NCBI RefSeq assembly: GCF_947242115.1
Contig: NC_074716.1
Coordinates: 13,648,365 to 13,712,364 of the forward strand
Reading direction: 5' to 3'
Source: Biomphalaria glabrata
Taxonomy: Eukaryota; Mollusca; Gastropoda; Planorbidae
DNA length: 64,000 nucleotides
In this document: positions 23,501 through 34,200 of the stretch, piece after piece
Position numbering within the stretch: position 1 is the stretch's first letter
How the letters are laid out: each line of letters begins with the position of its first letter
Made by a program: the position numbers and the translations under genes
The notes under the pieces: model-generated
Told to the model about the DNA's origin: nothing
What the model saw: only the letters and a program-made list of their open reading frames with translations
The model's database searches: none

Positions 23501-26500
23501 CTAAGATGTATACAATATTTATATTACATTGTCTTAATATATCTCTTAAATCATGTAATTTATATCCTAAGATTTGCATAAGATTTATATTACCATATTG
23601 TGGATCTGAGTCTTAGCCTCAGACTGGTGTATGTCACTCAGAACTAAAGCAAACAATAAAAGGTTTCTTACAATGACATCAATTGATTTATGAATATATA
23701 AAATAATTGTCTATTAGCTTAGTGACATGAGAAAATATGTATATTTGTTAGCAAATCAATGTTATTGCAGTGAATGCAACATCTGGACAGCTAAGACTTT
23801 GAAATAACATTTGGTTTATTAGCCAATGAATGCTTCCATTTCTTGAACACAAGTGATCTGAGACCTACTCAAACTGTTGTTTGTTGTTTCTCTTTAGGTT
23901 TTATTCCAAATTGATGCTGATGAGCACATCTTTACCTTTTTATCAGATAAATTTACACAGAGAGACACAAAGTAAGCATCACCTCTTCATTGTCATCTTT
24001 CTTTTCTAGAGAAAATGTTATTGATGCATGTTTTTTTTGGTTGTCTTTTTTAATCAAGTTTTATTGGTTGACCTCAAAATAGATTTTTTCTCTTTTGAAA
24101 GGAATTTTGATTCCCGCATCTACCTCTGCTTGCAAATATTTGGTTTCATCACTTATGATGTCTTTGAACGATTAACTGAGAATTTTGTTCTTCCAGTCTA
24201 TGTTCCAACACATTTGATCTTGTTGTTGATATTGGTCTATACTGTACTACACAGATGGAGGTGAGTTGGCAGTGTTGTTCATTAAATCATTTTGGTTTGA
24301 GGGTGTCAACACTAAAATAAATGCACTCTTTGTATGTTGTAAATTTATTCTAAGATACCAACTAGATTTAGTACTTGTAGTAAAATGCAATTTCTAAATC
24401 TGTTTCTTTCTGGATCTTATCCAATTTATATCCCATCATTCATCATCTCTTAGTAAAACATAGCATCTCTTATGTTGTTGTTATTTTGTCTGCTCTTAGA
24501 TCTCAAGTCAAGGATAATAAGCAAACTGATAACAAAGAAAATGTGTCGGAATATTATTTTGAAAAGCATCCAGACATTGCTTTTCACATAGGTGAGAACA
24601 TTCAGATCTTAGACAGAAATCATAATACCTACATCACAATTTTTGTTAGCACATGTTGTTATTTCTAGGTGCAAGAAAAGTAACTGTGGGTTACAGAAAT
24701 CTGTCTTATAGATCGCAAGGTCTGAAAGAGGAACTTTGCTTGCTTTTGCTACTTTATTAAGATGTTGTTATTTCTAGGTATCAGACATGAACTAATGATG
24801 TGAGTAATGTTGGACAACTTGTAATCAATTTCATTGTAACTTTTCAGTGTTGGCTGTTTTCTTCGGGGCACTAGCTATCATCACTCTGAGAATGAAATAC
24901 TTCTGGACTCCTTATGTTTGTGTTTTTGCGGCACTGGGAGTAGGGAATGAAGATTTATGGAGTTTTGTTCTTAGACTGACTAAAGCATCTAACAAACACA
25001 TGGTGTGTTAGCGTGAAAAGTTTTCCTACAAATTCAGTTAGATTTATATATGTAAGAAAGGTTTTAGAACTTAACAATATAATTAATACATTAATTTAAA
25101 TTAGTAAATTACACTATTAAAGTCCTATCCAAGTTATATTAGTGAATAAGAAATGTTTACAAAATTAAATGTACATTTTTTTTTTATCAAACTCATTTTT
25201 ACTAGGGTGTGTCACAAGTTACACTAGTTAGGTCAGCTCTGTTAGTTTTAACTATTGCAGTAGTAACTGGGAAGGTAAGTTATGTTATGATTTAATACAA
25301 TAGTATATAATTAGAATATGTAATTGTATTTTTTTTTGCCATCTATGTCTGTCATTGGCAGTGGATTTTCTTAGGGCCTCAAATGTGTATCCCGCAGCCT
25401 TTATAAGTGATCTCCAGCTGTATCTATGTAACAATAATATTATAGTATGCAAAGGAATGGGGTAGTTTCAAGTTTGAGTTTGGGTATAATCTTGAAAAAA
25501 CTACTTCTATTTTGTGTTTTTCTAATATAGCTACATATAAACTTTATTCACTGTGTTACTGTGTGGTAACTTTGTCATCTATTTTCTTTTTTTTTTTTTT
25601 TTTTTTTTACAAAAACATGAAAAAAAAGTTTAAACACAAAGTATGAAATGGAATACTATGTTTACTAATGAAGCTACTGTACATAAATAGAAAAAATTGT
25701 TAGAATAAAGTTTAAATATCTCAGAAAAACAAAGCTAAGTGTTTATAGTACAGAAAACCTTAATGATTCATTTTGGGGCTCATCCATGAGATGAAAACAA
25801 ATTTCTAGTGTAGTAGATTTGTAAACAACACTACAAGATTTAGAAGACACGCTGTAGCAAAATTCTCTTTCATTGTCTCAGTTACTTCCTGGTGTGATGA
25901 AAGAACTTGAAGGTAAATATGAGTTCTGGGACCCTGATACTGTGGAGCTGATGGAATGGATTGTGTAAGTAGAGCTTACTCTCTGCTCAGTTGGCGTATT
26001 GATTATTTTAATTGGATGCATAAATATGGGGATAAGGAGTTTTTAATTTTTTATTTTAATACTAATTTTCTTTTTTTAAAGGAAAAACATTGTTTATATA
26101 TTGTAATATTTTAATGTTTAGTGTAACTTGAGCTAACGTGCTATTTTTTATTCCTGTATAAATCTTTAGAAATGCTTTGAGTGAAACATAGCTTTGAACT
26201 TGTGGGCACATAAGTAATAATACAATGTTTCTAAGTGATGTATCAAAAGACTTTTATCTAGAGCCTTGACTCTTTGACTCTACTCTTTGAGGAAAGATAT
26301 AAGCATTAATTTGAATTTGAATTTTCTGCATTATGTTGACATCTAAAAAGTATTAAAATTTTTTTTTTAGAAAAAATACAAAACCCACTGACTCCTTCAC
26401 AGGAAGTATGCAGCTGTTAGCTGGAGTCAAACTGTGTACTCTGCGCCCAATAACTAATCACCCTCATTATGAAGACAAATACCTACGACAAAAAACAAAA

Positions 26501-27591
26501 CAGGTTGTTTAACTATTTATTTATTTAAAAGTGTAAAATCATTCAATTAGCTATAAGTAATTATAAGTCATCGGCAGAAGGGATTCTATCCCAAAAAAAC
26601 AAAATAGTTTACATAAAACAGTTTAGTTTACAATCTAGAGATGTGAGCATTTATAGTTTAAAAAAACTTCATTTACTGAAGTTCATTTGTGAGGCTTTTT
26701 GTTTCATTGACTAAGTTGATAATGTTTTCTCCTGCCCCCAGTTGTATCAGATTTATGGTAAGCAGCCTCCAGAACATGTTCACAACATTCTGAAGAAGTA
26801 TAATAGTAATTATATTATTCTTGAAGACAGCATTTGTCGAGCACCATCCAGAGAAGGCTGTCGTACACCTGATATTGTTGACATTGACAATGGAGTGGTA
26901 ATATTCTTTTACATTACTTGAAATTATACTATTGTATTCCTTTACAAATCTTCTTAATCAAAACTTTTTTGCTTTGGATGATATACTAATAATTATAGCT
27001 TTTATATAGCTCTACTTTCATGCTTATAGCATGCTCAGAACACTATGGTTCAATCTCATTTGTGGGGGGAGGGGGTATCTGGGAGAAGGTTTTCTGTGCT
27101 GCCTTTTAGGTGCTCAGTAAACACAACTTCTTGAGTCAGGTGTTGAACCTTGAACCCCCTTCATAGGTAGCCAAGTTCAAGCGTACTTAGCCTCTTGACC
27201 ATGCTTCCCACTATGATATAATTAAAAATCTAAACTTGTGCTTTCTAAATAATTTTTTGTCATAATATTAATGTGATAACTAGCTTCCTTTTTATCTATT
27301 ATTTTTTAAATTTTATTTATTGCTATTTAAAATTAAATTTTTAAAATTTTTAATCTTTAACTCTGTTAGACTTAAAACAGCTTTTGAGTTAATTTTATAA
27401 TTCAGATATCTTGTTCTAGAGCACTCTTGTTGTTGTTACAGATGCCTGATGATTATTTTAAGATACCAGACTTGATTGTATCTAAGATACCTCGTTTCTG
27501 TGAGATGGTCAGACACCAAACTCAGGAGTATGCTAAGTTTTTTAAGGCAGTCTTTCAGAACAAGACCTTTAGGATTTACAAAGTTTTATGA
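17531..27591 (+). CDS. DPY19L3: DPY19L3-like C-mannosyltransferase (17 coding exons)
   Basis: Exons: 17531-17803, 18091-18181, 18599-18720, 19256-19395, 19626-19749, 19868-20002, 21095-21226, 22911-23015, 23898-23971, 24102-24260, 24500-24591, 24848-25002, 25206-25274, 25882-25964, 26371-26503, 26742-26897, 27442-27591. All borders are GT..AG and phases join, giving 2193 nt or 730 residues (human DPY19L3 is 716). The family is a multi-pass ER membrane enzyme that attaches mannose from dolichol-phosphate-mannose to tryptophan, as in thrombospondin repeats. Diagnostic stretches are HENTLWFTNIK then EVEREISFRTESGLYYSYY (residues ~81-110), MNIYQEV, IPLREC, WQFNQF, DEHIFTFL, RMKYFWTPYVCVFA, DPDTVELMEWI, GSMQLLAGVKLCTLRPITNH, HPHYED, NYIILEDSIC and FQNKTFRIYK. 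The paralogue call rests on closer resemblance to DPY19L3 than to L1. Introns contain SINEs, a LINE shard and minisatellites. No disruption was seen. Confidence 0.95.
18945..19055 (+). mobile_element. 5'-truncated LINE 3' end in intron 3
   Basis: About 100 bp nearly identical to the end of the 13.3-kb LINE, from the zinc-finger codons (CPGCGKICRS) through the stop and 'ctaatcttcggactc' to the (ttatta)n tail. It sits in the sense direction inside the intron between exons 3 and 4 of the DPY19L3-like gene. Confidence 0.85.
20825..20990 (-). repeat. SINE (family A), degenerate, minus strand
   Basis: Shows 'gtcggcccaatctctaatgt' and 'gaggggggtatctgggagaa', the signature of the SINE seen intact at 29880-30120, followed by a decayed tRNA-like head. 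It lies in intron 6 of the DPY19L3-like gene. Confidence 0.65.
21416..21660. repeat. Minisatellite, 35-bp unit x 7
   Basis: Seven almost perfect copies of a 35-bp unit (catccagacactatcatcac, then aacataggcctagtg) span exactly 245 bp in intron 7 of the DPY19L3-like gene. The high identity suggests recent expansion and probable length polymorphism. Confidence 0.95.
21905..22215. repeat. Unclassified GC-richer repeat-like block
   Basis: A roughly 300-bp block with distinctly higher GC than the surrounding intron contains 'ggttccatgatgaccacttt', 'gggctgagggctttgcac' and 'gccatgatgctctgtcatgt'. It has no long ORF or visible terminal repeats. The composition suggests an inserted dispersed element, but the family is not identified. 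Confidence 0.35.
22250..22586. repeat. Minisatellite, 37-bp unit x ~9
   Basis: About nine tandem copies of a 37-bp unit (ataagttgtgtctgtaataa, then gttgttgtttgaatag) lie in intron 7. Copies differ mainly at 'gaataag' versus 'gcataag'. Because 37 is not a multiple of 3, all minus-strand frames stay open and give three overlapping artefactual ORFs. Confidence 0.95.
22618..22785 (-). repeat. SINE (family A), degenerate, minus strand
   Basis: Parallels 27055-27215: 'ggaggagggcttccatggaa', 'gaaggtttccttgctgac', 'tgctctcagcaaa', a B-box-like 'ggaactcaaaccccctt' and 'cacacatccca'. It is strongly diverged and lies directly after the minisatellite. Confidence 0.55.
24671..24761 (+). repeat. 5'-truncated SINE (family B) with 18-bp target duplication
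   Basis: The insert contains 'gtaactgtgggttacagaaa' and 'gcaaggtctgaaagaggaac', the tail of the family B SINE. It is flanked by identical 18-bp direct repeats 'atgttgttatttctaggt' at 24653-24670 and 24762-24779. This is the signature of LINE-mediated insertion. It lies in intron 11 of the DPY19L3-like gene, 86 bp upstream of exon 12. Confidence 0.88.
26990..27215 (-). repeat. SINE (family A), minus strand
   Basis: Reverse complement of the 29880 element. It runs from the tail side ('gctctactttcatgctta', 'agcatgctcagaacac', 'caatctcatttgtgggggg'), through 'gggtatctgggagaaggttt' and 'gtgctcagtaaacacaactt', to the tRNA-like head 'cttgaccatgcttccc'. It lies in the last intron of the DPY19L3-like gene. 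Confidence 0.85.
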
Positions 27592-28070
27592 TCTTAGTTT
27601 GTTTTTTTCTTGAGTTAGTTTTTTTTTTTTTTTTTTTATTTATTATAATTTCTATTGCCATTGGGCCAGTAGAGACATGAACTCCACAACTTCTTATTGT
27701 GTTCACTGCTGAATGTAAATACTTGTAGTTTTAAGACACAATTGTTTCATGAGTTGTTTTTAACTGTTTCCACATTGTGTTTGTATTTTAACCGAATGTT
27801 TTGCTTTATGAGCAGATCAAATTGATCTGTTGTTTGACACACTTAAAAATGTTCATTGACTAAATATGTAAAGGAAATACAAATCAGGGTAAAATGCATT
27901 GGATTCTCTGCTTGTTTGTTTCACTACTCAGATATATGATTATCTCATGTTCACTTGTTGATCAATGTTATATAACATTTGGTATTAAAGAAACAAAAAA
28001 AACTAAAGGATGTTGTCAGAGGATATTACTGTACATTTTAATTACATAAATAAAATATTTTTTTAAGACT
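27592..28070 (+). other. 3' UTR of the DPY19L3-like gene
   Basis: Non-coding, T-rich sequence after the stop codon. An AATAAA at 28049-28054 is the best candidate polyadenylation signal; others occur near 27983 (ATTAAA) and around 28855-28870. Confidence 0.5.
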
Positions 28071-28240
28071 ATAAAAAGTGTCCTAATTGTATTTGCAAAG
28101 TTACTGGATTTTAAAAAAATGTTATGTATATTAAAACCAATGACCTAACACAAGATAGGTCTGTTCATTCAGTTCTTCCAGTACACTTGTTTGTTTTACA
28201 TGTTTGGAAATTAGGCCTACTTCCTTGCCCAAACCTAACA

Positions 28241-28443
28241 CAGGGTATAAATCTGGGACTATGCAGGAAGATGATGGTAGCAGTCAGGGTATAAATCTGG
28301 GACTATGCAGGAAGATGATGGTAGCAGTCAGGGTCTAAATCTGGGACTATGCAGGGAGATGATGGTAGCAGTCAGGGTATAAATCTGGGACTATGCAGGG
28401 AGATGATGGTAGCAGTCAGGGTATAAATCTGGGACTATGCAGC
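28241..28443. repeat. Minisatellite, 44-bp unit x ~4.6
   Basis: Near-identical 44-bp units (cagggtataaatctgggact, then atgcaggaagatgatggtag, then cagt), with 'ggaag'/'ggagg' variation. It lies just beyond the predicted end of the DPY19L3-like gene. Confidence 0.93.
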
Positions 28444-29879
28444 CATCCAAAAACAAATTAAGCACTTCTATAAATATAAAATTTTGTATGTTTTAAAATT
28501 TTATGCATTGTAGTTTTTCATATTTTTTAAGAAATAAAATTCTATTTTCAAAAAGAAATTCCTTAAAACAATAATATGAAATCATTAACCATACTATAAT
28601 GTTAAGTAAGATCAGCATTCTTCATTTCTATCAGCTGATTTTTTGGCAACCATTTTACATGCCATTATATTTATTGACTGGAGTTTGTAAATTTTGTTTC
28701 CATCACTATTTGTCCGCAATACTCATGAAATCCAGGTTAACATTTAGAAAGAGCCAATGCCAATTTACTTGATATTATAACTGTATAAACAGTCACTCTA
28801 GTCACAGATGTCTTTTTCTACATCTTTGTGTTCACATATCTTTGAGTAGCCATAATAAATGTAAATCTAATAAACATTAGTTGTTTTTTTTTACTTGATT
28901 TGTCCGCAGATTTGTAATGTTTGAATCAAGTTTCTCTTCCAAACTATCTTGATCAAATACACATTTGTTCAGACAATAAACTATCTTGATTAAATATGCA
29001 TTTGTTCAATCTCACCCTTGCTAAAAGACTTTGATGTTTGTGTTGTGATATAGACATTCCACAGAATTAACTTGCACTGTAGGTCTTCTTGCCATGGTTG
29101 CAACACTGGACATTTCTCACCAAGGAAAAGACTGTGACTGAAACTTGTTTGAACAGGTTTTCACTCACGTCTCATGCGTGTCCCTCTAGACTGCTAAATC
29201 TTTTGAAAATCGCAGAATAAATATTAAGGATTTCAGCTACGGATTTCAGATACATCTATGTCAGCAGCCATTGAAAACATTTTTAAAATATGCTGATTAG
29301 GTCCTTCATTTTTTCTGGAGATTTTTCTCCTTGTAGGTCCTTCATCTTTACTGGAGATTTTTCTCCTTGCAATAGCAGAGATGCCCACATGCCAAAAAGG
29401 AAAGGTGTATTCTCAGACCATGGAAATGTGAATTTTCCTAAATATAAAGAAATATACTCACGGAAGACAAATCCTTCAATCACAATAACATACATGAAAT
29501 GCACCAATCCTAAAAATTAACAAAATATTAAGTTATATGCAATAAATAAATCTTTTGCCATTGGAAAATTGCAGAATAAATAGTAAAATAACTTCAAGAT
29601 TTCAAATACATCTTTGTCAGCAGCCATAGAACATTTTTGAAACATGTTCCTTAGGTCCTTTATCTTTACAGTCACATTTACTTATTGCCATGTGAGACAG
29701 CTGCATGGTTCTTGAAGTAGGCTTGAACTTCTGTGTATTTAGAACAGTTGGAAATATACTGATAGAAGAAGATGACACAAAGTTGCATAGAAGATCGTTT
29801 TCGCTAACCCAGAAATTCTCAAACTGTTGTCCACTGAACCCCAGGAGCCACATTAATATGAAAATTGTATACAATTAAA
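28444..29879. other. Intergenic region between the convergent genes
   Basis: No conserved ORF. It holds an imperfect direct duplication of about 110 bp: 29205-29335 and 29563-29670 share 'gcagaataaat', 'gtcagcagccat' and 'ttaggtcctt'. A short internal repeat of 'tggagatttttctccttg' lies at 29310-29370. Reciprocal ORFs at 29283-29520 are translations of these repeats. Confidence 0.5.
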
Positions 29880-30125
29880 ATAGGGGAAGCATGGTCGAGA
29901 GGCCAAGTGCACTTGGCTTGTCTTGGCTACCTAGAAAGGGGCTCGAGGTTCGACACCCGACTTGGGCAGAGTTGTGTTTACTGAGCGCCTAAAGGCAGCA
30001 CGGAAAACCAACTCCTAGATACCCCTCCCCCCCCCCCTTTTCTGGTCCACAAATGAGATTGGACCAAAGCGCTCTGAGCATGCTATGAGCATGAAAGTAG
30101 CGCTATATAAAAGCTATAAATATAT
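29880..30125 (+). repeat. tRNA-derived SINE (family A), full-length
   Basis: The tRNA-like head starts 'gggaagcatggtcgagaggc', has a B box 'gaggttcgacacc', and is followed by 'gtgtttactgagcgcctaaa', 'gatacccctccc', 'tccacaaatgagattggacc' and a tail 'gcatgaaagtagcgctatat' leading into a (ta)n tract at 30118-30152. It is the best copy of the family in the window; others are at 20825, 22618, 26990, 50985 and 60635. Confidence 0.9.
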
Positions 30126-30833
30126 ATTTATATATATATATATATATATATAAATATATAACTTATTCGCTAAAATCTAGTTTATCCGATCGGAAAGTTT
30201 TAATACTTATCAACTCGACACTCACTAATGTTTATATGTCTATTACGTAATGTACAATTCAAAGATTTTAAGTTTAGGTATTGAAACATTTAGCGTGGAT
30301 AAACTCAGATCCCAATTACATATGAATCCACTCTAACACAGGAGCTGATATGAACCTCATCATAAATAAAAGAACTGGCAAGAAACTTGTGCTCGTTAAG
30401 ATTTATGGTTGTGGCTTCCAACATTAAGCCGGACATAAAAACAAAATTTACCATCTCAATCAACACTATATATAATGAATATAAATAATAAATATAATAA
30501 TAAATATAAATAATGAACTTTTTTTTAAACTCTTAAACACCACTAGTAAGATAATTCTAAGTTTATTCAATAAAAAAAATAAATAAAAAAAGCCAAGTCA
30601 GATTCAAAGCTGAATATTTATACACATTTTATTCTTTAAAAAAAATGAACATTTTCAAAGCCATTAAGGAAACAGTTGAAAATGTGAGTGAGAAATGAAG
30701 ATCAAAGCATTGACTGTCAGCACACAGACACCTGCACACAACATTCAGAAAGTCTACATCTAGCTGGCATGGGAAATAGTATCACACACTGGGAGATAAT
30801 TAGTTCTCTGTCTACACCCAACTCTAGCATTGG

Positions 30834-30944
30834 CATTGGTTTGTAGAAACAAGAGTTGTCATCCAAGTCATTGGTTTGTAGAAACAAGAGTTGTCATGCA
30901 AGTCATTGGTTTGTAGAAACAAAAGTTGTCATCCAAGTCATTGT
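30834..30944. repeat. Minisatellite, 35-bp unit x 3
   Basis: Three near-perfect copies of 'cattggtttgtagaaacaag' followed by 'agttgtcatccaagt'. It lies in the probable 3' UTR of the RhoGAP gene. Confidence 0.9.
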
Positions 30945-31205
30945 TGGTGGACATTTAAAAAAATTGTCAAATGACTTGCAAGTAAATTCTGAAAAACTTT
31001 TTTTCACAAATTTTTTTAAATTTTTATAATTGATTATTGGATGTATTCTAAATAGTGGAAATCTTCGATCTCAAGCAATATCACAAAGTTATGTGTTCTC
31101 AATTTTGGCCTACACTCAAATCTGTAATAGAAACAGAACATTCTAATGCTTAATTTTAAAGATATTTTAATTCTTGACAGTTTAAATTAAAGTTGTACAA
31201 GTTGT

Positions 31206-31284
31206 GAAACAACTGATCTAAACTGAAACAACTGATCTAAACTGAATCAACTGATCTAAACTGAATCAACTGATCTAAACTGAA
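31206..31284. repeat. Short tandem repeat, 19-bp unit x 4
   Basis: Four copies of 'aaacaactgatctaaactg' with 'aaac'/'aatc' variation. Confidence 0.9.
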
Positions 31285-34200
31285 GTAGTGTCACACTTGA
31301 CATTACTCAGCAATCAAAAAAAAAAAAGATTTCAAACCTTTCTTTAAGTTGCTTTAAATTGAGGCACATTCAGAGAGTCTCTAGTGTAGACATTTGTAAC
31401 AGCAGAAAATGAAATAGTTTCCACTCTGTTGCCAGGTATTAGAAAGCAAGAGACAGGGGGAATAAATGTAAAAACTATTAAGCCTTATCACCATCAACCT
31501 ACTAGTCTGATAACTAAATAAAACTTATTCAAGAAAATCTTCATCAGTTTTGTAGACAACATTTGTTTAAATTAATGTATGGATCAGAGCATCTGTCAGC
31601 TGACACAGTTACAAGAAATAAAAAGGTAACAATCATTGCACAGGCCACACAATTTTCTCTTAAAAAAGACAGCAAAAAACGTGTATGTTACAGCCCCATT
31701 CTAGACTTTATTATACTTTCTAGAAAATAAAAAAATTGAGCATTTTTAATCCACAGATTGATACATTTTTTTTACTCAATTTAATTTCTGTCTGCCACTC
31801 TAGATTACAATAATTGAAAAGAAAAAAATATTTCAACTTCAAAAATATTTTTTGTTGGTCTAAATACATTCATTACAATGTCATTAGAAATAAAACTGTT
31901 GTATATAGGTCATGGATTACAAAATAAAAACAAAAGTAAGCTATGTTCAAATGACATTTTTAAAGTTAATACTATTTGACAAAATTAAAAAAAAAAGTTT
32001 TTTGTTATATGCACAAAATATTTGAAGTGATGCATAGAAAACATGGTAAAAGGAGGGATATGCACACACACACACACACACCAAAATAGAAAACAATTTT
32101 TTAAAAGCTGTTGACTGCATGAATCAATAAATTATGATTGTTGCATGTGGGCGATGACTAGTCTGAGTTGTTTTCAACTAAAGCCTTCAAGTCAATAAAA
32201 ATTGTTCTTGCCGCTAAGAGATTCCATTTCAAACACAGCTCTAGGTTTAGCACAGCTCTAAGTATCTTTACAAAATCAAAACAAAAAAAAAAGTTTTGCC
32301 TTTACTAATCTTATACAATGAAGTCAAAGAAAGCACAATCCCAAGAACACAAAAGACTCTATTTGCAGCCAACACTACACTAGCTTCACCTGCACCAAGT
32401 AAAGAACACAAAATTGAAACAACAACAACCAAAGACAGTCTTGGTTTACATCTTGGTTTAAGATCCAGATATCTAGGGGAAAAAAAATGTAACAAGCAGA
32501 GTGGTGCTGACTGTGAGATAAAGCCAAACAATACTATACATGCTGTAGGTTTCAAGCAAGATACATTAAACATACATTTAAAATACACAGAAAAACTCAT
32601 GGAATCAAATATAAACATGAATTTCAATCATTTTGTAAAATGTCAAACCTCTATTTCAATCAACATTATACATGAATTAAAATATCAGTTGTTTTTGTTT
32701 TGAAATTAAATGTAACAAAAAATTTTTATTTTTTTTAGATATAAACTATTCAGTACAAACCATTAAGTAGGGGAAATGTGTTGGCTAATGTAAGCTTTGC
32801 TTTTGTTGAAATCAATTTTAAAAAACAAAAAAGTTGGTCAACTAGGTTTAGTGGACAAGTCGTATCATCAGAAACAAGTCCCAAGGCACTAGATTCACAT
32901 GCCCTTCCTTGAAATGACCTTGCCCTTCAACAAACACAAACATTAGGCCATAAGGGGGGCCATATGGGCCCAGATCAATAGACACAATATCAAGACAAAA
33001 TATCAAGAAGTCTAAAAAAAAAAACAAAACAAAAAAATGTTTCATCATATAAAAATATTTCCATGTAAATTAAAATAGATCTTATTATTTCATATCAAAA
33101 GCACATACAGAAAAAAAAAAGCAATAATAGGATACACATCAAAGTTTGTAATAATTGAATACTTTTTATTGACAGTGTTATTTTGGCTTACATTGCAATA
33201 GAAGAGACAAATCTGAGGAAATACAGTTCAAATTATTCTTAGTTTTGCTTGTATGCTCAAAGGTTTTTATCAAATCAAAAGCATCGAAAACAAAACGTCA
33301 ACTAGTTCAAACCTGAACAAATTCTGGACGCAACACTCAACTGACACTTTGAATAAATTACTTACACAGAACAAAATAATAATTTTGAAATGATCAATAT
33401 TTTTGCATACAAAAAATATAAATTATTAAGTACAAATTTACTTTTGACTTTATGAATTGTTAATACTAAAGACTAAGTAGATGCTATTGAAAACATGTTG
33501 TTAGATTATTCACATGTTTTCCCCAAGATTTAACCACTCCAACCTTCAGCTAGGTAACAAATCCTAGAGCTGATCTACAAAGCAAACAATTCAGAGGGAA
33601 CAACATTCACCACTACCTTTCAGAACAAATGATTTCCTGAAGAAACAAAAATCCACAGACTTTAATTTCTTTTTTTTTTTTTATTTAAATTTCTTTTTTT
33701 TTTGTTTTTAAAGTAATTTCTAGGTCATCATATTATTTTGACAAACGGCCAGCCTTAAAATCTACAACATAACAAAAATGTTCACAATTTTATAACAAAA
33801 ATATATCAATATTTGTACTGTTAAATTACTCTTCATGTTCGTTAGAAATATCACTTACTAGTTATCACATGACATTTTCTAATCACAAGACTTAAAAATG
33901 AACAACTTGCTTAAGATCAAAATGTTTTGCTTGACTTCTGCTGTTCTCCTGTTCATCTACTAAGCACTATTGTCACGCTATAACATCATGTACAGCAATC
34001 ACCACTTGAATGAGAAGGATTTCAACTCACAGCCTTCTATTCAAATGTTGGATTGAATCAAAGGTGTAACATGGGTCATATCACATGACTAAAGAATCCA
34101 GACTTTAAAAAAAATGTAAAGGAATTCACATTTGCTGATTGAAAAAAAAAAAAAAAGGAGTGAAAGACATCAATTAATTATGACATTCCCAGGACAGAAC

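Noticed and set aside
32268-32703. Opposed ORFs of 119 and 135 codons
   Set aside because: No recognisable domain, AT-driven composition, and location in the probable 3' UTR of the RhoGAP gene.
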